64,000 bases of DNA from Cellulophaga algicola DSM 14237 (lineage in GTDB: Bacteria; Bacteroidota; Bacteroidia; Flavobacteriales; Flavobacteriaceae). The stretch's first letter is position 1. Each line of letters begins with the position of its first letter. Shown here one piece after another: positions 1 to 9,002 of the stretch. Both the position numbers and the translations under genes were made by a program. The notes below the pieces were generated by a model, which saw only the letters and a list, made by a program, of their open reading frames with translations, was not told the DNA's origin and ran no database searches. The stretch spans positions 806,001-870,000 of the forward strand of contig NC_014934.1 of NCBI RefSeq assembly GCF_000186265.1, in the 5' to 3' direction.

Positions 1-2442
1 GCATCACTCTTAGATGAGAGTACTGCTGCGGCAGAAGCAATGACCATGTTGTATGAAGTACGAAGCAGGGAACAAAAGAAAAATAATGTTGTTAAGTTTT
101 TTGTTTCTGAAGAAATATTGCCACAAACACTTTCGCTACTAAAAACAAGAGCTATTCCTTTGGATATAGAATTAGTGATTGGCAACCATGAAACTTTTGA
201 ATTTGGTGCTGATTTTTACGGCGCTATTTTACAATACCCTGGCAAACATGGGCAGGTAAATGATTATGCTAGTTTTATAGCTAAAGCAAAAGAACAAGAA
301 ATTAAAGTTGCGGTTGCAGCAGATATCCTAAGCTTAACCCTTTTAACACCTCCAGGAGAATTTGGTGCTGATGTTGTGGTAGGTACCACACAACGCTTTG
401 GAATTCCTTTAGGATATGGTGGGCCACATGCTGCCTTTTTCGCCACCAAAGATGCGTACAAAAGAAGTATTCCTGGCCGTATTATTGGAGTTACTAAAGA
501 TACGGATGGCAATCCTGCATTGCGTATGGCATTACAAACTAGAGAGCAACATATTAAACGCGACAAAGCAACCTCTAATATTTGTACCGCACAAGTTTTA
601 TTAGCCGTTATGGCAGGAATGTACGCGGTATATCATGGTCCTAAAGGTTTAAAATATATTGCTAAAAAAGTACATACTTCTGCGGCAACACTCGCGGATG
701 CTTTAGAGCAATTAGGCGTATACCAAATTAACACCTCTTATTTTGATACCATTACGGTTAAAGCGGATGCGACATTAGTGAAGCCGGTTGCGGAGAAAAA
801 TGAGGTTAACTTTTTATACAGTGATGACCAAACAATTTCTATTGCATTAAATGAAGCTACCTCTTTAGAAGATCTTCAAAAAGTTGTTGCAATTTTCGCG
901 GAAGCTTTAGATAAAGATGTTATTGCTATTGATGTAGTAAAAGACCTATCAGCAATTGCTCCTGTATCTCAAAGAACTTCGCCATTTTTAGAAAATGTAG
1001 TATTCAATTCGTATCATTCGGAAACTGAAATGATGCGGTATATTAAAAAATTAGAGCGTAAAGATTTAGCCTTAAATCATTCTATGATTTCATTAGGTTC
1101 ATGCACCATGAAATTAAATGCTGCTTCTGAAATGCTTCCATTAAGTTCAGCACAGTGGGGAAACATTCATCCCTTTGCTCCAATTGAGCAAGCAGAAGGC
1201 TACCAAACAATGCTAAAAGCATTGGAGGTCGACTTAAATATTATCACAGGATTTGCAGGTACTTCATTACAGCCAAATTCTGGTGCACAAGGAGAATATG
1301 CCGGTTTAATGGTGATCCGTGCCTACCACGAATCTCGTAATGATAGCCACAGAAACATTTGCTTAATTCCTGCTTCTGCTCATGGTACAAATCCTGCTTC
1401 TGCAGTGATGGCCGGAATGAAAGTAGTGGTTACAAAAACCGATGAAAAAGGAAATATTGACGTTGCAGATTTAGAAGAGAAAGTAGCAAAACATGCAGAT
1501 AATCTTGCTGCCCTAATGGTTACTTACCCTTCTACACACGGTGTTTTTGAATCCTCTATAAAACATATTACTAAACTGATTCACGATAACGGCGGACAAG
1601 TATATATGGATGGTGCCAACATGAATGCGCAAGTAGGACTAACAAATCCTGCTACTATTGGTGCAGATGTTTGCCACTTAAATCTACATAAAACCTTTGC
1701 AATACCTCATGGTGGTGGCGGACCAGGAGTTGGTCCTATCTGCGTTGCAAAACAACTAGTACCCTTTTTACCAGGTAACCCTGTGATCAAAACTGGAGGC
1801 GAAAAAGCCATTAGTGCTATTTCTGCTGCGCCCTGGGGGAGCTCTTTAGTATGCTTAATCTCTTACGGCTATATAAAAATGTTAGGCGAACAAGGACTAA
1901 GACATTCTACAGAAATTGCAATTCTAAACGCTAACTATATCAAACATCGTCTAAGCGGAAATTATGAAGTGCTATATACTGGAGAAAAAGGTAGAGCTGC
2001 ACACGAAATGATTTTAGATTGCAGACCCTTTAAACAAAACGGAATTGAAGTTACGGATATTGCAAAACGCCTAATGGATTATGGTTTCCACGCACCTACT
2101 GTTTCTTTCCCTGTTGCGGGAACAGTAATGATAGAGCCTACAGAAAGTGAAGGCTTAGCAGAATTAGATCGTTTTTGTAGCGCCATGATTTCTATTAGAA
2201 AAGAAATTGATGAAGCTTCTGCTGAGGATGTAGATAATGTACTTAAAAATGCACCACATACTTTAAAAATGGTTACAGCAGATGCATGGAAATTTCCATA
2301 CAGCAGAGAGAAAGCTGCGTTCCCATTAGAGTTTGTATCTGATAATAAGTTCTGGCCATCGGTTAGACGTGTTGACGATGCATATGGAGATCGTAATTTA
2401 ATCTGTACTTGTGCTCCTATTGAAGCCTATATGGAAGCGTAA
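1..2442 (+). CDS. gcvP: Glycine dehydrogenase (decarboxylating), P protein, 3' part
   Basis: This is the PLP-dependent P protein of the glycine cleavage system, which decarboxylates glycine and passes the aminomethyl group to the lipoyl arm of the H protein. The frame is open from base 1 and 813 codons are present. The family is usually about 950 residues, so roughly the first 140 lie outside the window. The PLP-lysine motif NLHKTFAIPHGGGGPG is intact with the Lys codon at 1690-1692, and the second half carries the conserved SLGSCTMKLN segment. The internal Met at 40 is not a start, because the protein homology continues upstream of it. A strong hairpin terminator follows at 2468-2500. No other gcv gene is in view, as is common where gcvP stands apart from gcvT and gcvH. 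Confidence 0.97.
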   Translation, partial: ASLLDESTAAAEAMTMLYEVRSREQKKNNVVKFFVSEEILPQTLSLLKTRAIPLDIELVIGNHETFEFGADFYGAILQYPGKHGQVNDYASFIAKAKEQEIKVAVAADILSLTLLTPPGEFGADVVVGTTQRFGIPLGYGGPHAAFFATKDAYKRSIPGRIIGVTKDTDGNPALRMALQTREQHIKRDKATSNICTAQVLLAVMAGMYAVYHGPKGLKYIAKKVHTSAATLADALEQLGVYQINTSYFDTITVKADATLVKPVAEKNEVNFLYSDDQTISIALNEATSLEDLQKVVAIFAEALDKDVIAIDVVKDLSAIAPVSQRTSPFLENVVFNSYHSETEMMRYIKKLERKDLALNHSMISLGSCTMKLNAASEMLPLSSAQWGNIHPFAPIEQAEGYQTMLKALEVDLNIITGFAGTSLQPNSGAQGEYAGLMVIRAYHESRNDSHRNICLIPASAHGTNPASAVMAGMKVVVTKTDEKGNIDVADLEEKVAKHADNLAALMVTYPSTHGVFESSIKHITKLIHDNGGQVYMDGANMNAQVGLTNPATIGADVCHLNLHKTFAIPHGGGGPGVGPICVAKQLVPFLPGNPVIKTGGEKAISAISAAPWGSSLVCLISYGYIKMLGEQGLRHSTEIAILNANYIKHRLSGNYEVLYTGEKGRAAHEMILDCRPFKQNGIEVTDIAKRLMDYGFHAPTVSFPVAGTVMIEPTESEGLAELDRFCSAMISIRKEIDEASAEDVDNVLKNAPHTLKMVTADAWKFPYSREKAAFPLEFVSDNKFWPSVRRVDDAYGDRNLICTCAPIEAYMEA

Positions 2443-2467
2443 AAACACCAATAAAATCAATGCTTTG

Positions 2468-2500
2468 AGCCTCTTCAATACTATGAAGAGGCTTTTTTTA
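2468..2500 (+). terminator. Rho-independent terminator of gcvP
   Basis: The 10-bp arms AGCCTCTTCA and TGAAGAGGCT enclose a 6-nt loop and run directly into a T tract. It lies 26 bases after the gcvP stop codon. Confidence 0.85.
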
Positions 2501-2579
2501 TTTCTATATTTTAAAATAATAACTAGGTTGAACATCATTTATTTTATTATGCATGCATAACAACTCTTTGATTTTTTAG

Positions 2580-2587
2580 TAACTTCG
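2580..2587 (+). promoter_or_regulatory. Possible Bacteroidota -7 box upstream of the KAS III gene
   Basis: TAACTTCG matches TAnnTTTG with one change and lies 23 bases before the ATG at 2611. No TTTG lies at the expected -33 distance, so this is a weak call. Confidence 0.35.
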
Positions 2588-2610
2588 TGCAGATTTAAAG
2601 AACACCAAAA

Positions 2611-3669
2611 ATGAAAATCGGAATTACAGGAACAGGATCATATATACCACCTGTTTTAACAGCTAATAGCAGCTTTAACAACCACACATTTTTAAATACT
2701 GATGGAACCGCATTTGCGCATTCTAACGAAGTAATAATAGAAAAATTTAAAGCCATTACCGGTATTGAAGAACGCCGTTATGTCACGGATGATTTAAATA
2801 CTTCTGACATTGCATTTTTTGCTGCTGAAAAAGCAATTGCTGATGCAGGAATTGATAAAGAAACTTTAGATTACATCATCTTCGCACATAATTTTGGCGA
2901 TGTAAAACATGGTACGTCTCAAGGAAATACCTTACCTAGTTTAGCGACACGTGTTAAACATAGTTTAAAAATAAAAAATCCAAAATGCGTTGCTTATGAT
3001 CTTCTGTTTGGATGTCCTGGATGGATTGAAGGGGTGATACAAGCCAATGCATTTATTAAAAGTGGTATTGCTAAAAGATGCTTGGTTATTGGCGCAGAAA
3101 CTCTTTCTAGAATTGTAGACGATTACGATCGTGATTCTATGATTTATGCCGATGGTGCTGGAGCTACAATTATTGAAGCTTCTGATAAAAACGGAGAAAT
3201 ATTAGCACATGCTTCTGCTACCTACGCCTATGATGAAGCGAACTACTTATTTTTTGGCCCTTCTTATTCCAAAGAAAATACAACAGACACCAACTACATC
3301 AAAATGCATGGCCGTAAAATCTATGAATTTGCAGTAACAAATGTACCGCAAGCCATGAAAGATTGCTTAGATAGCAGTGGAGTTGCAATTACCGATGTTA
3401 AAAAAATATTCATTCACCAAGCGAATGAAAAAATGGATGAAGCGATTGTAAAACGTTTTTACAAATCTTATGGGATGGAAATGCCAGAAGGTATTATGCC
3501 CATGAATATTAGAGAGAATGGAAATAGTTCCGTAGCTACAATTCCTACCTTATTTGATATGGTGAAGCACGGAAAAATAGAAAATCAGGCTATAGAAAAA
3601 GGAGATGTTGTTATATTTGCAAGCGTTGGCGCAGGAATGAATATAAATGCCATTGTTTACAGACACTAA
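2611..3669 (+). CDS. 3-oxoacyl-ACP synthase III (FabH/KAS III) family protein
   Basis: This is a thiolase-fold condensing enzyme of the KAS III type, 352 residues. The catalytic triad is visible: Cys135 in the FGCPGW motif, His269 in IHQAN, and Asn305 in GNSS. KAS III enzymes join an acyl-CoA or related starter to malonyl-ACP. The departures from FabH in the N-terminal half, including a loop around residues 20-40, leave the acyl substrate open, so this may be an accessory condensing enzyme and not the housekeeping FabH. A predicted SAM methyltransferase follows after 14 bases and probably shares the transcript. The ATG at 2611 lies shortly after a possible -7 box. The family assignment is firm and the specific substrate is unknown. 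Confidence 0.88.
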   Translation: MKIGITGTGSYIPPVLTANSSFNNHTFLNTDGTAFAHSNEVIIEKFKAITGIEERRYVTDDLNTSDIAFFAAEKAIADAGIDKETLDYIIFAHNFGDVKHGTSQGNTLPSLATRVKHSLKIKNPKCVAYDLLFGCPGWIEGVIQANAFIKSGIAKRCLVIGAETLSRIVDDYDRDSMIYADGAGATIIEASDKNGEILAHASATYAYDEANYLFFGPSYSKENTTDTNYIKMHGRKIYEFAVTNVPQAMKDCLDSSGVAITDVKKIFIHQANEKMDEAIVKRFYKSYGMEMPEGIMPMNIRENGNSSVATIPTLFDMVKHGKIENQAIEKGDVVIFASVGAGMNINAIVYRH

Positions 3670-3683
3670 CAGCCTTTTTTTAC

Positions 3684-4205
3684 ATGTACGAAAACACGTT
3701 TCCGAATAAGCGATTTGAGCATACTTTAAGCTTTTTACAAAAACATGTAACTACTTCGCAATCTATTCTTGATTTAGGAGTAGAAAATCCGTTTTCAAAA
3801 ATAATGACGGAACGTGGTTTTAAGGTGAAAAATACAGGTGGTGAAGATTTAGACTTAGACTTTTCTTCAGTCGTTTCTTCTGATGCGGAAGTCGTGACAG
3901 CTTTTGAAATATTTGAGCACCTCATAGCTCCATTTAATGTTTTACGTGAGATAAAGGCTGATAAATTGGTTGCCAGTATTCCTATGCGATTATGGTTCTC
4001 ACCAGCCTACCAGAGTAAAACGGATAAATGGGACCGTCATTATCATGAATTTGAGGATTGGCAGTTTGATTGGCTCTTAGAAAAAGCAGGTTGGAAAATT
4101 GTAGACCGTATTAAATTTACGAATCCTGTCCATAAAATAGGCTTTAGACCCTTACTTAGAAAATTTACCCCTAGATATTATATGGTTTACGCAGAACGCA
4201 TATAA
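3684..4205 (+). CDS. Class I SAM-dependent methyltransferase (Methyltransf_11/23-like)
   Basis: A 173-residue cytoplasmic protein. It has a degenerate class I methyltransferase core: ILDLGVENPFS near residues 29-39 stands for motif I, though the usual glycine-rich loop is poor, and an acidic strand is followed by AFEIFEHL near residues 74-81, a typical post-motif segment. The stretch HYHEFEDWQFDWLLEKAGW matches the conserved C-terminal part of these enzymes. It is short for the family, which usually has 200-250 residues. It begins 14 bases after the KAS III gene and likely forms a two-gene operon with it. The methyl acceptor cannot be read from the sequence. Confidence 0.7.
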   Translation: MYENTFPNKRFEHTLSFLQKHVTTSQSILDLGVENPFSKIMTERGFKVKNTGGEDLDLDFSSVVSSDAEVVTAFEIFEHLIAPFNVLREIKADKLVASIPMRLWFSPAYQSKTDKWDRHYHEFEDWQFDWLLEKAGWKIVDRIKFTNPVHKIGFRPLLRKFTPRYYMVYAERI

Positions 4206-4281
4206 CTATTTTTAGCCTTCAATACCCTACTCATTTTTCCAGTACCTTACAACCAAATATTTTCTTTATTTTAAAATAACT

Positions 4282-4698
4282 ATGCCAAAATTAATAGTAG
4301 AACGTACTTCTGAATGGAACAATAAAGCCCGACAAATAGACTTCTATATTGATGGTGTACAAAAAGGAATTCTTGACAATGGTAAAACGTTAACCTTTGA
4401 TCTTGAACCAGGAACCCACGAAATCGTTGCCAAAATTAATAATCGAAGAAGTGAAAAAATCCAAATTAACTTTACCAAAGACGAAACTAAAACATTTAAA
4501 TTGGCAGGCTTTAAATACGGAAGTTTAGTAATGCCTCTTATTATTGGGTCTGTTTTAATTTTTTTGGTCTGTAAAGCTTTTCTTAATATTGAATTGAAGT
4601 TTCTATTAGCCCTTTCTCTTTTGGCTTTTTTATACCCTGTATATTATATGACATTAGGTAAGAATAATTACCTATCTTTAAGTGATCTAACCTCATAG
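4282..4698 (+). CDS. Small membrane protein with PEGA-like N-terminal domain
   Basis: A 138-residue protein I do not recognise by name. Residues 1-75 are a hydrophilic beta-rich domain whose pattern (YIDGVQKGIL, then LEPGTHEIVAKI) resembles PEGA-type surface domains. Two hydrophobic helices follow at about residues 84-103 and 106-124. A sigma factor gene follows after 20 bases and is probably co-transcribed. No recognisable anti-sigma motif is present, so any regulatory link between the two would be a guess. Confidence 0.6.
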   Translation: MPKLIVERTSEWNNKARQIDFYIDGVQKGILDNGKTLTFDLEPGTHEIVAKINNRRSEKIQINFTKDETKTFKLAGFKYGSLVMPLIIGSVLIFLVCKAFLNIELKFLLALSLLAFLYPVYYMTLGKNNYLSLSDLTS

Positions 4699-4718
4699 AG
4701 CAAGATAAATTCACGATT

Positions 4719-5255
4719 TTGAAAAATGACATAAATATAATTTGGGCTGACCTTAATGAGGAATTATTTGCGTTTATGCTGTCACAATTAAAAGATGAAG
4801 AACTCGCAAAAGACCTACATCAAGAAGTATTCATAAAAGTCCAAACAAAAATTCATCAATTAAAGCACTCCTCCAAACTCACAAGTTGGGTCTATCAAAT
4901 TACGAGAAATACTATTATTGATCATTTTCGAAAAACAACATCAAAAAATATCAGCTTAGAAAATGTTGACATTGCTGAAAGTGAGGTTGACAATTTTAAA
5001 TATTCAAACCTAAGCACCTGTATCAATCAAAAAATAAAATTACTTTCTGCAACACATCAAGAAGTGATTCTTTTAACAGCTTTTCAAAACTACACCCAGA
5101 AAGAACTAGCAGAGCACTTGAAAATATCTTATTCAGGAACAAAATCTAGAGTCCAAAAAGCGAGAGAAATTCTTAAAAACACTATTTTAGATTGTCCTAA
5201 TCTTGAGGCTGATAGTTCTGGTAAGTTATTAAACTTTGAAAAAAAACAAGATTAA
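4719..5255 (+). CDS. sigZ: ECF-type RNA polymerase sigma factor, SigZ-like
   Basis: A 178-residue sigma-70 family protein with region 2 near residues 10-75 (the segment DLHQEVFIKV, then TSWVYQITRNTIIDHFRK for the -10 recognition helices) and region 4 near residues 110-155 (LLTAFQNYTQKELAEHLKIS, then GTKSRVQKAR, a helix-turn-helix). The overall pattern matches SigZ proteins. The only start that keeps region 2 complete is a TTG at 4719; the ATG seven bases later is out of frame, and the first in-frame ATG would remove part of region 2. It follows the small membrane protein gene by 20 bases. No classical anti-sigma gene is beside it, as is usual for SigZ. Confidence 0.8.
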   Translation: MKNDINIIWADLNEELFAFMLSQLKDEELAKDLHQEVFIKVQTKIHQLKHSSKLTSWVYQITRNTIIDHFRKTTSKNISLENVDIAESEVDNFKYSNLSTCINQKIKLLSATHQEVILLTAFQNYTQKELAEHLKISYSGTKSRVQKAREILKNTILDCPNLEADSSGKLLNFEKKQD

Positions 5256-5311
5256 TTACGTCTTTTTAAAACTACCTACGTCCATTAAATATACCTTTAA
5301 AAGAAGATAAA

Positions 5312-6199
5312 ATGGACCAATCAAAAACAATTAAAGTACAGATCATTAATGCCTTTGTAGCAAATAACAAAGGCGGAAACCCCGCAGGGGTAGTTTTGAA
5401 TGCAGGCGAGCTAAGCATTAGAAATAAATTAGAAATTGCTCAAAAAGTAGGACTCTCTGAAACAGCATTTGTTTCAAGCTCTAAAACGGATGCTTTTAAA
5501 TTAGACTTTTATACGCCCACAAAACAAATAGCCCATTGCGGACATGCAACTGTTGCTACTTTCTCTTACCTAAAGCAACAAGGATTACTAAAAGGGAATA
5601 CCTCCTCGAAAGAAACAATAGACGGTAGCCGAGGCATTAGAATAATTGGGGAAAATGCTTTTATGGAACAACGAGCTCCAAAATATGCTTCCTTAGAAAA
5701 TTATAAAGCCGCTATTTTAAAATCAGTAGGACTCGATACAGCTGATCTTCTACCCAATACTTCCATACAACTTGTTAACACCGGTAATTCATTTGTACTT
5801 ATCCCTGTTAAAACAACTAAAGCCTTAAAAAACCTGAAACCCAATTTAGCGCTTATTAAAAAAATTAGTATTGAATTAGAGGCTGTAGGGTATTATGCGT
5901 TTACACCTACCTCATCAAATGTAGAAAGCGATGCAACCACAAGAATGTTTGCACCTAGTTATGGTATTTCTGAAGAAGCAGCTACAGGCATGGCTGCTGG
6001 GCCCCTAGCGAGCTATCTATATGACGTGATGTCTATAGACAAAAGAAGATTTATGATTCAACAAGGAAATTTTATGGATAGCCCATCTCCTAGTTTAATT
6101 ATTGTCGATTTAAATATTGAAAAAGGTAAGATCACACAACTCATGGCTGGAGGAAAAGGAGTTGTTAAAGAGGAGCTAATAATTACCTTAGACCAGTAA
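5312..6199 (+). CDS. PhzF family isomerase/epimerase-like protein
   Basis: A 295-residue protein of the PhzF fold (two diaminopimelate-epimerase-like domains). It shows the N-terminal NAFVANNKGGNPAGVV, the conserved acid Glu50 in the GLSETAF motif, AHCGHATVATF, and the C-terminal ATGMAAGPLASYL. In PhzF the equivalent Glu moves a proton in phenazine biosynthesis. No phenazine genes are nearby, so here it is better read as a family member of unknown substrate. It begins 56 bases after the sigma factor gene and is followed by a long hairpin shared with the convergent HxlR gene. Confidence 0.82.
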   Translation: MDQSKTIKVQIINAFVANNKGGNPAGVVLNAGELSIRNKLEIAQKVGLSETAFVSSSKTDAFKLDFYTPTKQIAHCGHATVATFSYLKQQGLLKGNTSSKETIDGSRGIRIIGENAFMEQRAPKYASLENYKAAILKSVGLDTADLLPNTSIQLVNTGNSFVLIPVKTTKALKNLKPNLALIKKISIELEAVGYYAFTPTSSNVESDATTRMFAPSYGISEEAATGMAAGPLASYLYDVMSIDKRRFMIQQGNFMDSPSPSLIIVDLNIEKGKITQLMAGGKGVVKEELIITLDQ

Positions 6200-6217
6200 A
6201 ATTAATTTTAGACAAAC

Positions 6218-6250
6218 TATAATGGTTCAATAACTGGTTGAACCATTATA
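6218..6250. terminator. Long perfect hairpin between convergent genes
   Basis: Perfect 13-bp arms, TATAATGGTTCAA and TTGAACCATTATA, enclose a 7-nt loop. It lies between the PhzF stop at 6199 and the HxlR stop at 6259. Neither side has a strong T run, so it may stabilise both 3' ends or act as a weak bidirectional terminator. Confidence 0.5.
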
Positions 6251-6258
6251 GCTGCCTA

Positions 6259-6570
6259 TTAAAACGCTTTTTTATCTTCTATGCCCCATTGATCTAAGCT
6301 TTTTAATATAGCTTCTAATGATTTTCCCCTAGCCGTTAAAGCATATTCTACCTTAGGGGGTACCACTGGATATATTTTTCTAGAAATCAATCCGTCTTTT
6401 TCCAATTCTCTAACTGTTTGTGTGAACATTTTATTAGAAATTCCAGGAACTTTCTTCTGTAAAACTCCGGATCGCTCTGCTCCTTCTAATAAATGGAACA
6501 ACACAATTGGCTTCCATTTGGTACCAATTAAATTCATGGTATAATCTAGCGGACAATAATTAGCATTCAT
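6259..6570 (-). CDS. HxlR-family winged-helix transcriptional regulator
   Basis: A 103-residue HxlR/MarR-fold regulator. It has the hallmark N-terminal CPLDYTMNLIGTKWKPIVL, with Cys6 in the position that senses electrophiles or oxidants in some family members (for example YodB/HypR types), then the recognition helix region ISNKMFTQTVRELEKDGL and the wing ending VEYALTARGKSL. The gene is divergent from the VOC-domain protein at 6690, with a 119-bp shared promoter region, the usual arrangement for a local autoregulator. A -7 box for this gene is seen at 6655-6662. The link to the neighbour is inferred from position only. Confidence 0.88.
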   Translation of the reverse strand: MNANYCPLDYTMNLIGTKWKPIVLFHLLEGAERSGVLQKKVPGISNKMFTQTVRELEKDGLISRKIYPVVPPKVEYALTARGKSLEAILKSLDQWGIEDKKAF

Positions 6571-6654
6571 TTAACATATATTAAATAACTATAAATCAGC
6601 AATTTACTCGTTTGGGTAACTAAGCAACTTTTAGGTAAGTTATTACATTTAAGG

Positions 6655-6662
6655 CAAATATA
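6655..6662 (-). promoter_or_regulatory. Bacteroidota -7 box for the HxlR gene
   Basis: TATATTTG on the minus strand, an exact match to TAnnTTTG, 85 bases upstream of the HxlR start codon. No clear -33 TTTG is seen. Confidence 0.45.
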
Positions 6663-6689
6663 GATTTATTTTGTCTTAAAATTAATCTT

Positions 6690-7202
6690 ATGACCACTAA
6701 AAAAGAATATCCAAAATCGTTTTCACATATAGGCATTACTGTTCCAGACATTAAAAAGGCCGTTAGCTTTTATACGGAAGTGATGGGCTGGTACGTAATC
6801 ATGGAACCCTCTACCGTTACCAAAGAAACAGATACCGCTATTGGACAAATGTGTATCGATGTATTTGGTGATGCTTGGGAAACTTTTGAGATTGCCCATT
6901 TAGCGACATCTGATGGCATCGGAGTCGAATTATTTTCATTTCCGCAAGGCATTAAAGAAGCGCCAGAATTTAGTCCGTTCAATACAGGACTTTTCCATTT
7001 TTGCATACAAGACCCAGATATCGAAGGTTTGGTAGAAAAGGTAAAAGAACATGGAGGAAAACAAAGAATGCCTATTCGTGAATATTACCCAAAAGACAAA
7101 CCTTTTAAAATGTGTTATGTAGAAGATCCGTTTGGGATTGTATTCGAGATTTATACGCACAGTTATGAACTCACCTATTCTTCTGGTGCGTATGCAAAAT
7201 AA
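6690..7202 (+). CDS. VOC-superfamily (glyoxalase/bleomycin-resistance fold) protein
   Basis: A 170-residue single-chain VOC protein with two beta-alpha-beta-beta-beta modules. Four metal-ligand candidates are in the canonical places: His13 (FSHIGI), Glu80 (VELF), His103 (LFHFCI) and Glu153 (VFEIY). Such proteins isomerise, cleave or sequester small electrophiles, for example glyoxalase I or dioxygenases. The substrate here is unknown. It is divergent from an HxlR-type regulator with a conserved Cys, a pairing often seen for detoxification enzymes induced by reactive carbonyls or quinones. That functional link is an inference. Confidence 0.8.
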   Translation: MTTKKEYPKSFSHIGITVPDIKKAVSFYTEVMGWYVIMEPSTVTKETDTAIGQMCIDVFGDAWETFEIAHLATSDGIGVELFSFPQGIKEAPEFSPFNTGLFHFCIQDPDIEGLVEKVKEHGGKQRMPIREYYPKDKPFKMCYVEDPFGIVFEIYTHSYELTYSSGAYAK

Positions 7203-7300
7203 TTCTATTAAAGTTTAAAAGCCATAATTATAGTATAGACCACCTTTAGTTCATCTTATGCCTATATTTATTGTAGATTTTAAACGGCAACTTTATACAT

Positions 7301-8998
7301 ATGGAGAAAAACGATAGTAGGGCAAATTATAATTATGGCTTTCCAACACCAGGACCTCAACAACCAACAGGCCAAGATGTAATGAATCATGTGTTTTTCA
7401 CCACTCAGTCTGATTGGAAAAAAATACAAGAAACGGAGCAGTTTGATTTTATAGTTGTGGGCTCTAGTTTTTGCTGTCTTGCATTCGTAGAAAGAACATT
7501 ATCCAAAAATCCATTTGCTAAAATTCTTATTTTGGAGCGTGGAGAATACTTTTTACCTGAGCACTTTCAAAATTTACCTTTACCGTATAAACAGACACTT
7601 GGAGGTTTAAGTGAAACATACCCTTGGACTTTGTCTAAAAAAACCACTGAAGGCGAATATATCAAATGGCAGCATGGCATGTTGCCATTTTTTGGTGGCC
7701 GTTCTACTTTATGGAGTGCTTGGTGCCCTAGACCCACTAAAGAAGAAATGATTAATTGGCCAAAAGAAGTCATTGCCAACGCTCATAATTATTTTGCTAC
7801 AGCGGAAAAACTCTTAAATGTAGTACCAACGGATCAAATTGACTCTCCAATTAAAAGTAAACCAGTATATGGTGTACTACAAAAGGAGATTCAACAAAAG
7901 TTAAATGAAAATTATACAAAAATTAAAGAAATTACAAGAACTTTTGCTGCGCCTTTAGCTGTAAAAACTCCAGACGTAGTAGACTTAGATTTTTCCAAAT
8001 TCTCCGTGCCGGGAAAACTTTTAGAGATCGCAGAAAGGCAAAAAGAATTGTTTAAAAAAGAAAAAGGCGCTTTAGTACATATAGTCACAAATTGCCTTGT
8101 TAGCAAAATAATAGCCCAAGACAATTATCCAACGGCACTAGATACCTCAAGGGGTATTCTTAATATAGGAGAAGCCAAATTAATACTTGCTATGGGAACT
8201 ATGCCTCCTACCACGTTGATTCAAAATTCTTTTCCTGCGCTAGAAAACGTAGGAAAACGATTTACATCACATTTTGTTTCTGCAATCATTGCTAGAATCC
8301 CAAGAGTACATTTTGAATTTTCCAAGGACTTAGCCGAATTAGAGTTAGGCGCATTTTATATTGCAGGTGTAAACCCTGAAAGAGGCCATGAAGGTCAGTT
8401 TCACATTCAACTAACCGCATTATCAGATAAAAATCCGATTAAAAATATCAAAACTGCATTAATTAATATGCCAGATGTCGTGGCCACTGCAACTAAAGAA
8501 CAACTATTAGATTCAAAAGATTATGTCGTATTTGTTTGTGCTACTCTCGGAGAGTTAGATTATAACAATGAAGAAAACTGGTTTTTAAAAAATGCAGATT
8601 TAGACCCAACAACTAATGCTACTTTACAAGTCATTGCTAATCGTAATGATATGAAAGTATGGGATTCTATGGACACAACTACTTTTGAAACCTTAGAAGA
8701 AATAATATCGCCTGAAGGAAAAAAAATGGTGGAGTATTGGGATACTATAACTAAAAAATGGGAAAACAGAAGACCTACAGACAAAAGCTATAGAGTTCCT
8801 GCCTTAGTGCATGAAGCATCAACACTTTGGATCAGTGATAAAAAAGATGAAGGTGTCGTAGACGTAAATTACAAGGTAAAAAAAGTTGAAAATGTATATG
8901 TTACAGGTGCTGCCTTATGGCCCACTGGTGCTTCATGGAATCCAACTCTAACCATGGTGGCTTTAGCGCAACATTTAGCAGATAATTTAAGTAAATAA
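7301..8998 (+). CDS. GMC-type FAD-dependent oxidoreductase with altered dinucleotide motif
   Basis: A 565-residue protein of the glucose-methanol-choline oxidoreductase type. The C-terminal GMC domain is clear (VPALVHEASTLWISD, VYVTGAALWPTGASWNPTLTMVALAQ) and a Rossmann-like start at residues 49-80 ends with the ribose-binding Glu in ILILERG. The usual GxGxxG loop is replaced by VGSSFCC at residues 53-59, so two of three glycines are lost and a Cys pair stands there. No signal peptide is visible. It stands alone between a VOC gene and a convergent response regulator. Substrate unknown. It may bind FAD atypically or covalently, or be a non-catalytic relative. Confidence 0.72.
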   Translation: MEKNDSRANYNYGFPTPGPQQPTGQDVMNHVFFTTQSDWKKIQETEQFDFIVVGSSFCCLAFVERTLSKNPFAKILILERGEYFLPEHFQNLPLPYKQTLGGLSETYPWTLSKKTTEGEYIKWQHGMLPFFGGRSTLWSAWCPRPTKEEMINWPKEVIANAHNYFATAEKLLNVVPTDQIDSPIKSKPVYGVLQKEIQQKLNENYTKIKEITRTFAAPLAVKTPDVVDLDFSKFSVPGKLLEIAERQKELFKKEKGALVHIVTNCLVSKIIAQDNYPTALDTSRGILNIGEAKLILAMGTMPPTTLIQNSFPALENVGKRFTSHFVSAIIARIPRVHFEFSKDLAELELGAFYIAGVNPERGHEGQFHIQLTALSDKNPIKNIKTALINMPDVVATATKEQLLDSKDYVVFVCATLGELDYNNEENWFLKNADLDPTTNATLQVIANRNDMKVWDSMDTTTFETLEEIISPEGKKMVEYWDTITKKWENRRPTDKSYRVPALVHEASTLWISDKKDEGVVDVNYKVKKVENVYVTGAALWPTGASWNPTLTMVALAQHLADNLSK

Positions 8999-9002
8999 AA
9001 AA

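Noticed and set aside
5312-6199. Phenazine biosynthesis from the PhzF-like gene
   Set aside because: No other phz gene lies near; PhzF-family proteins are widespread with other roles.
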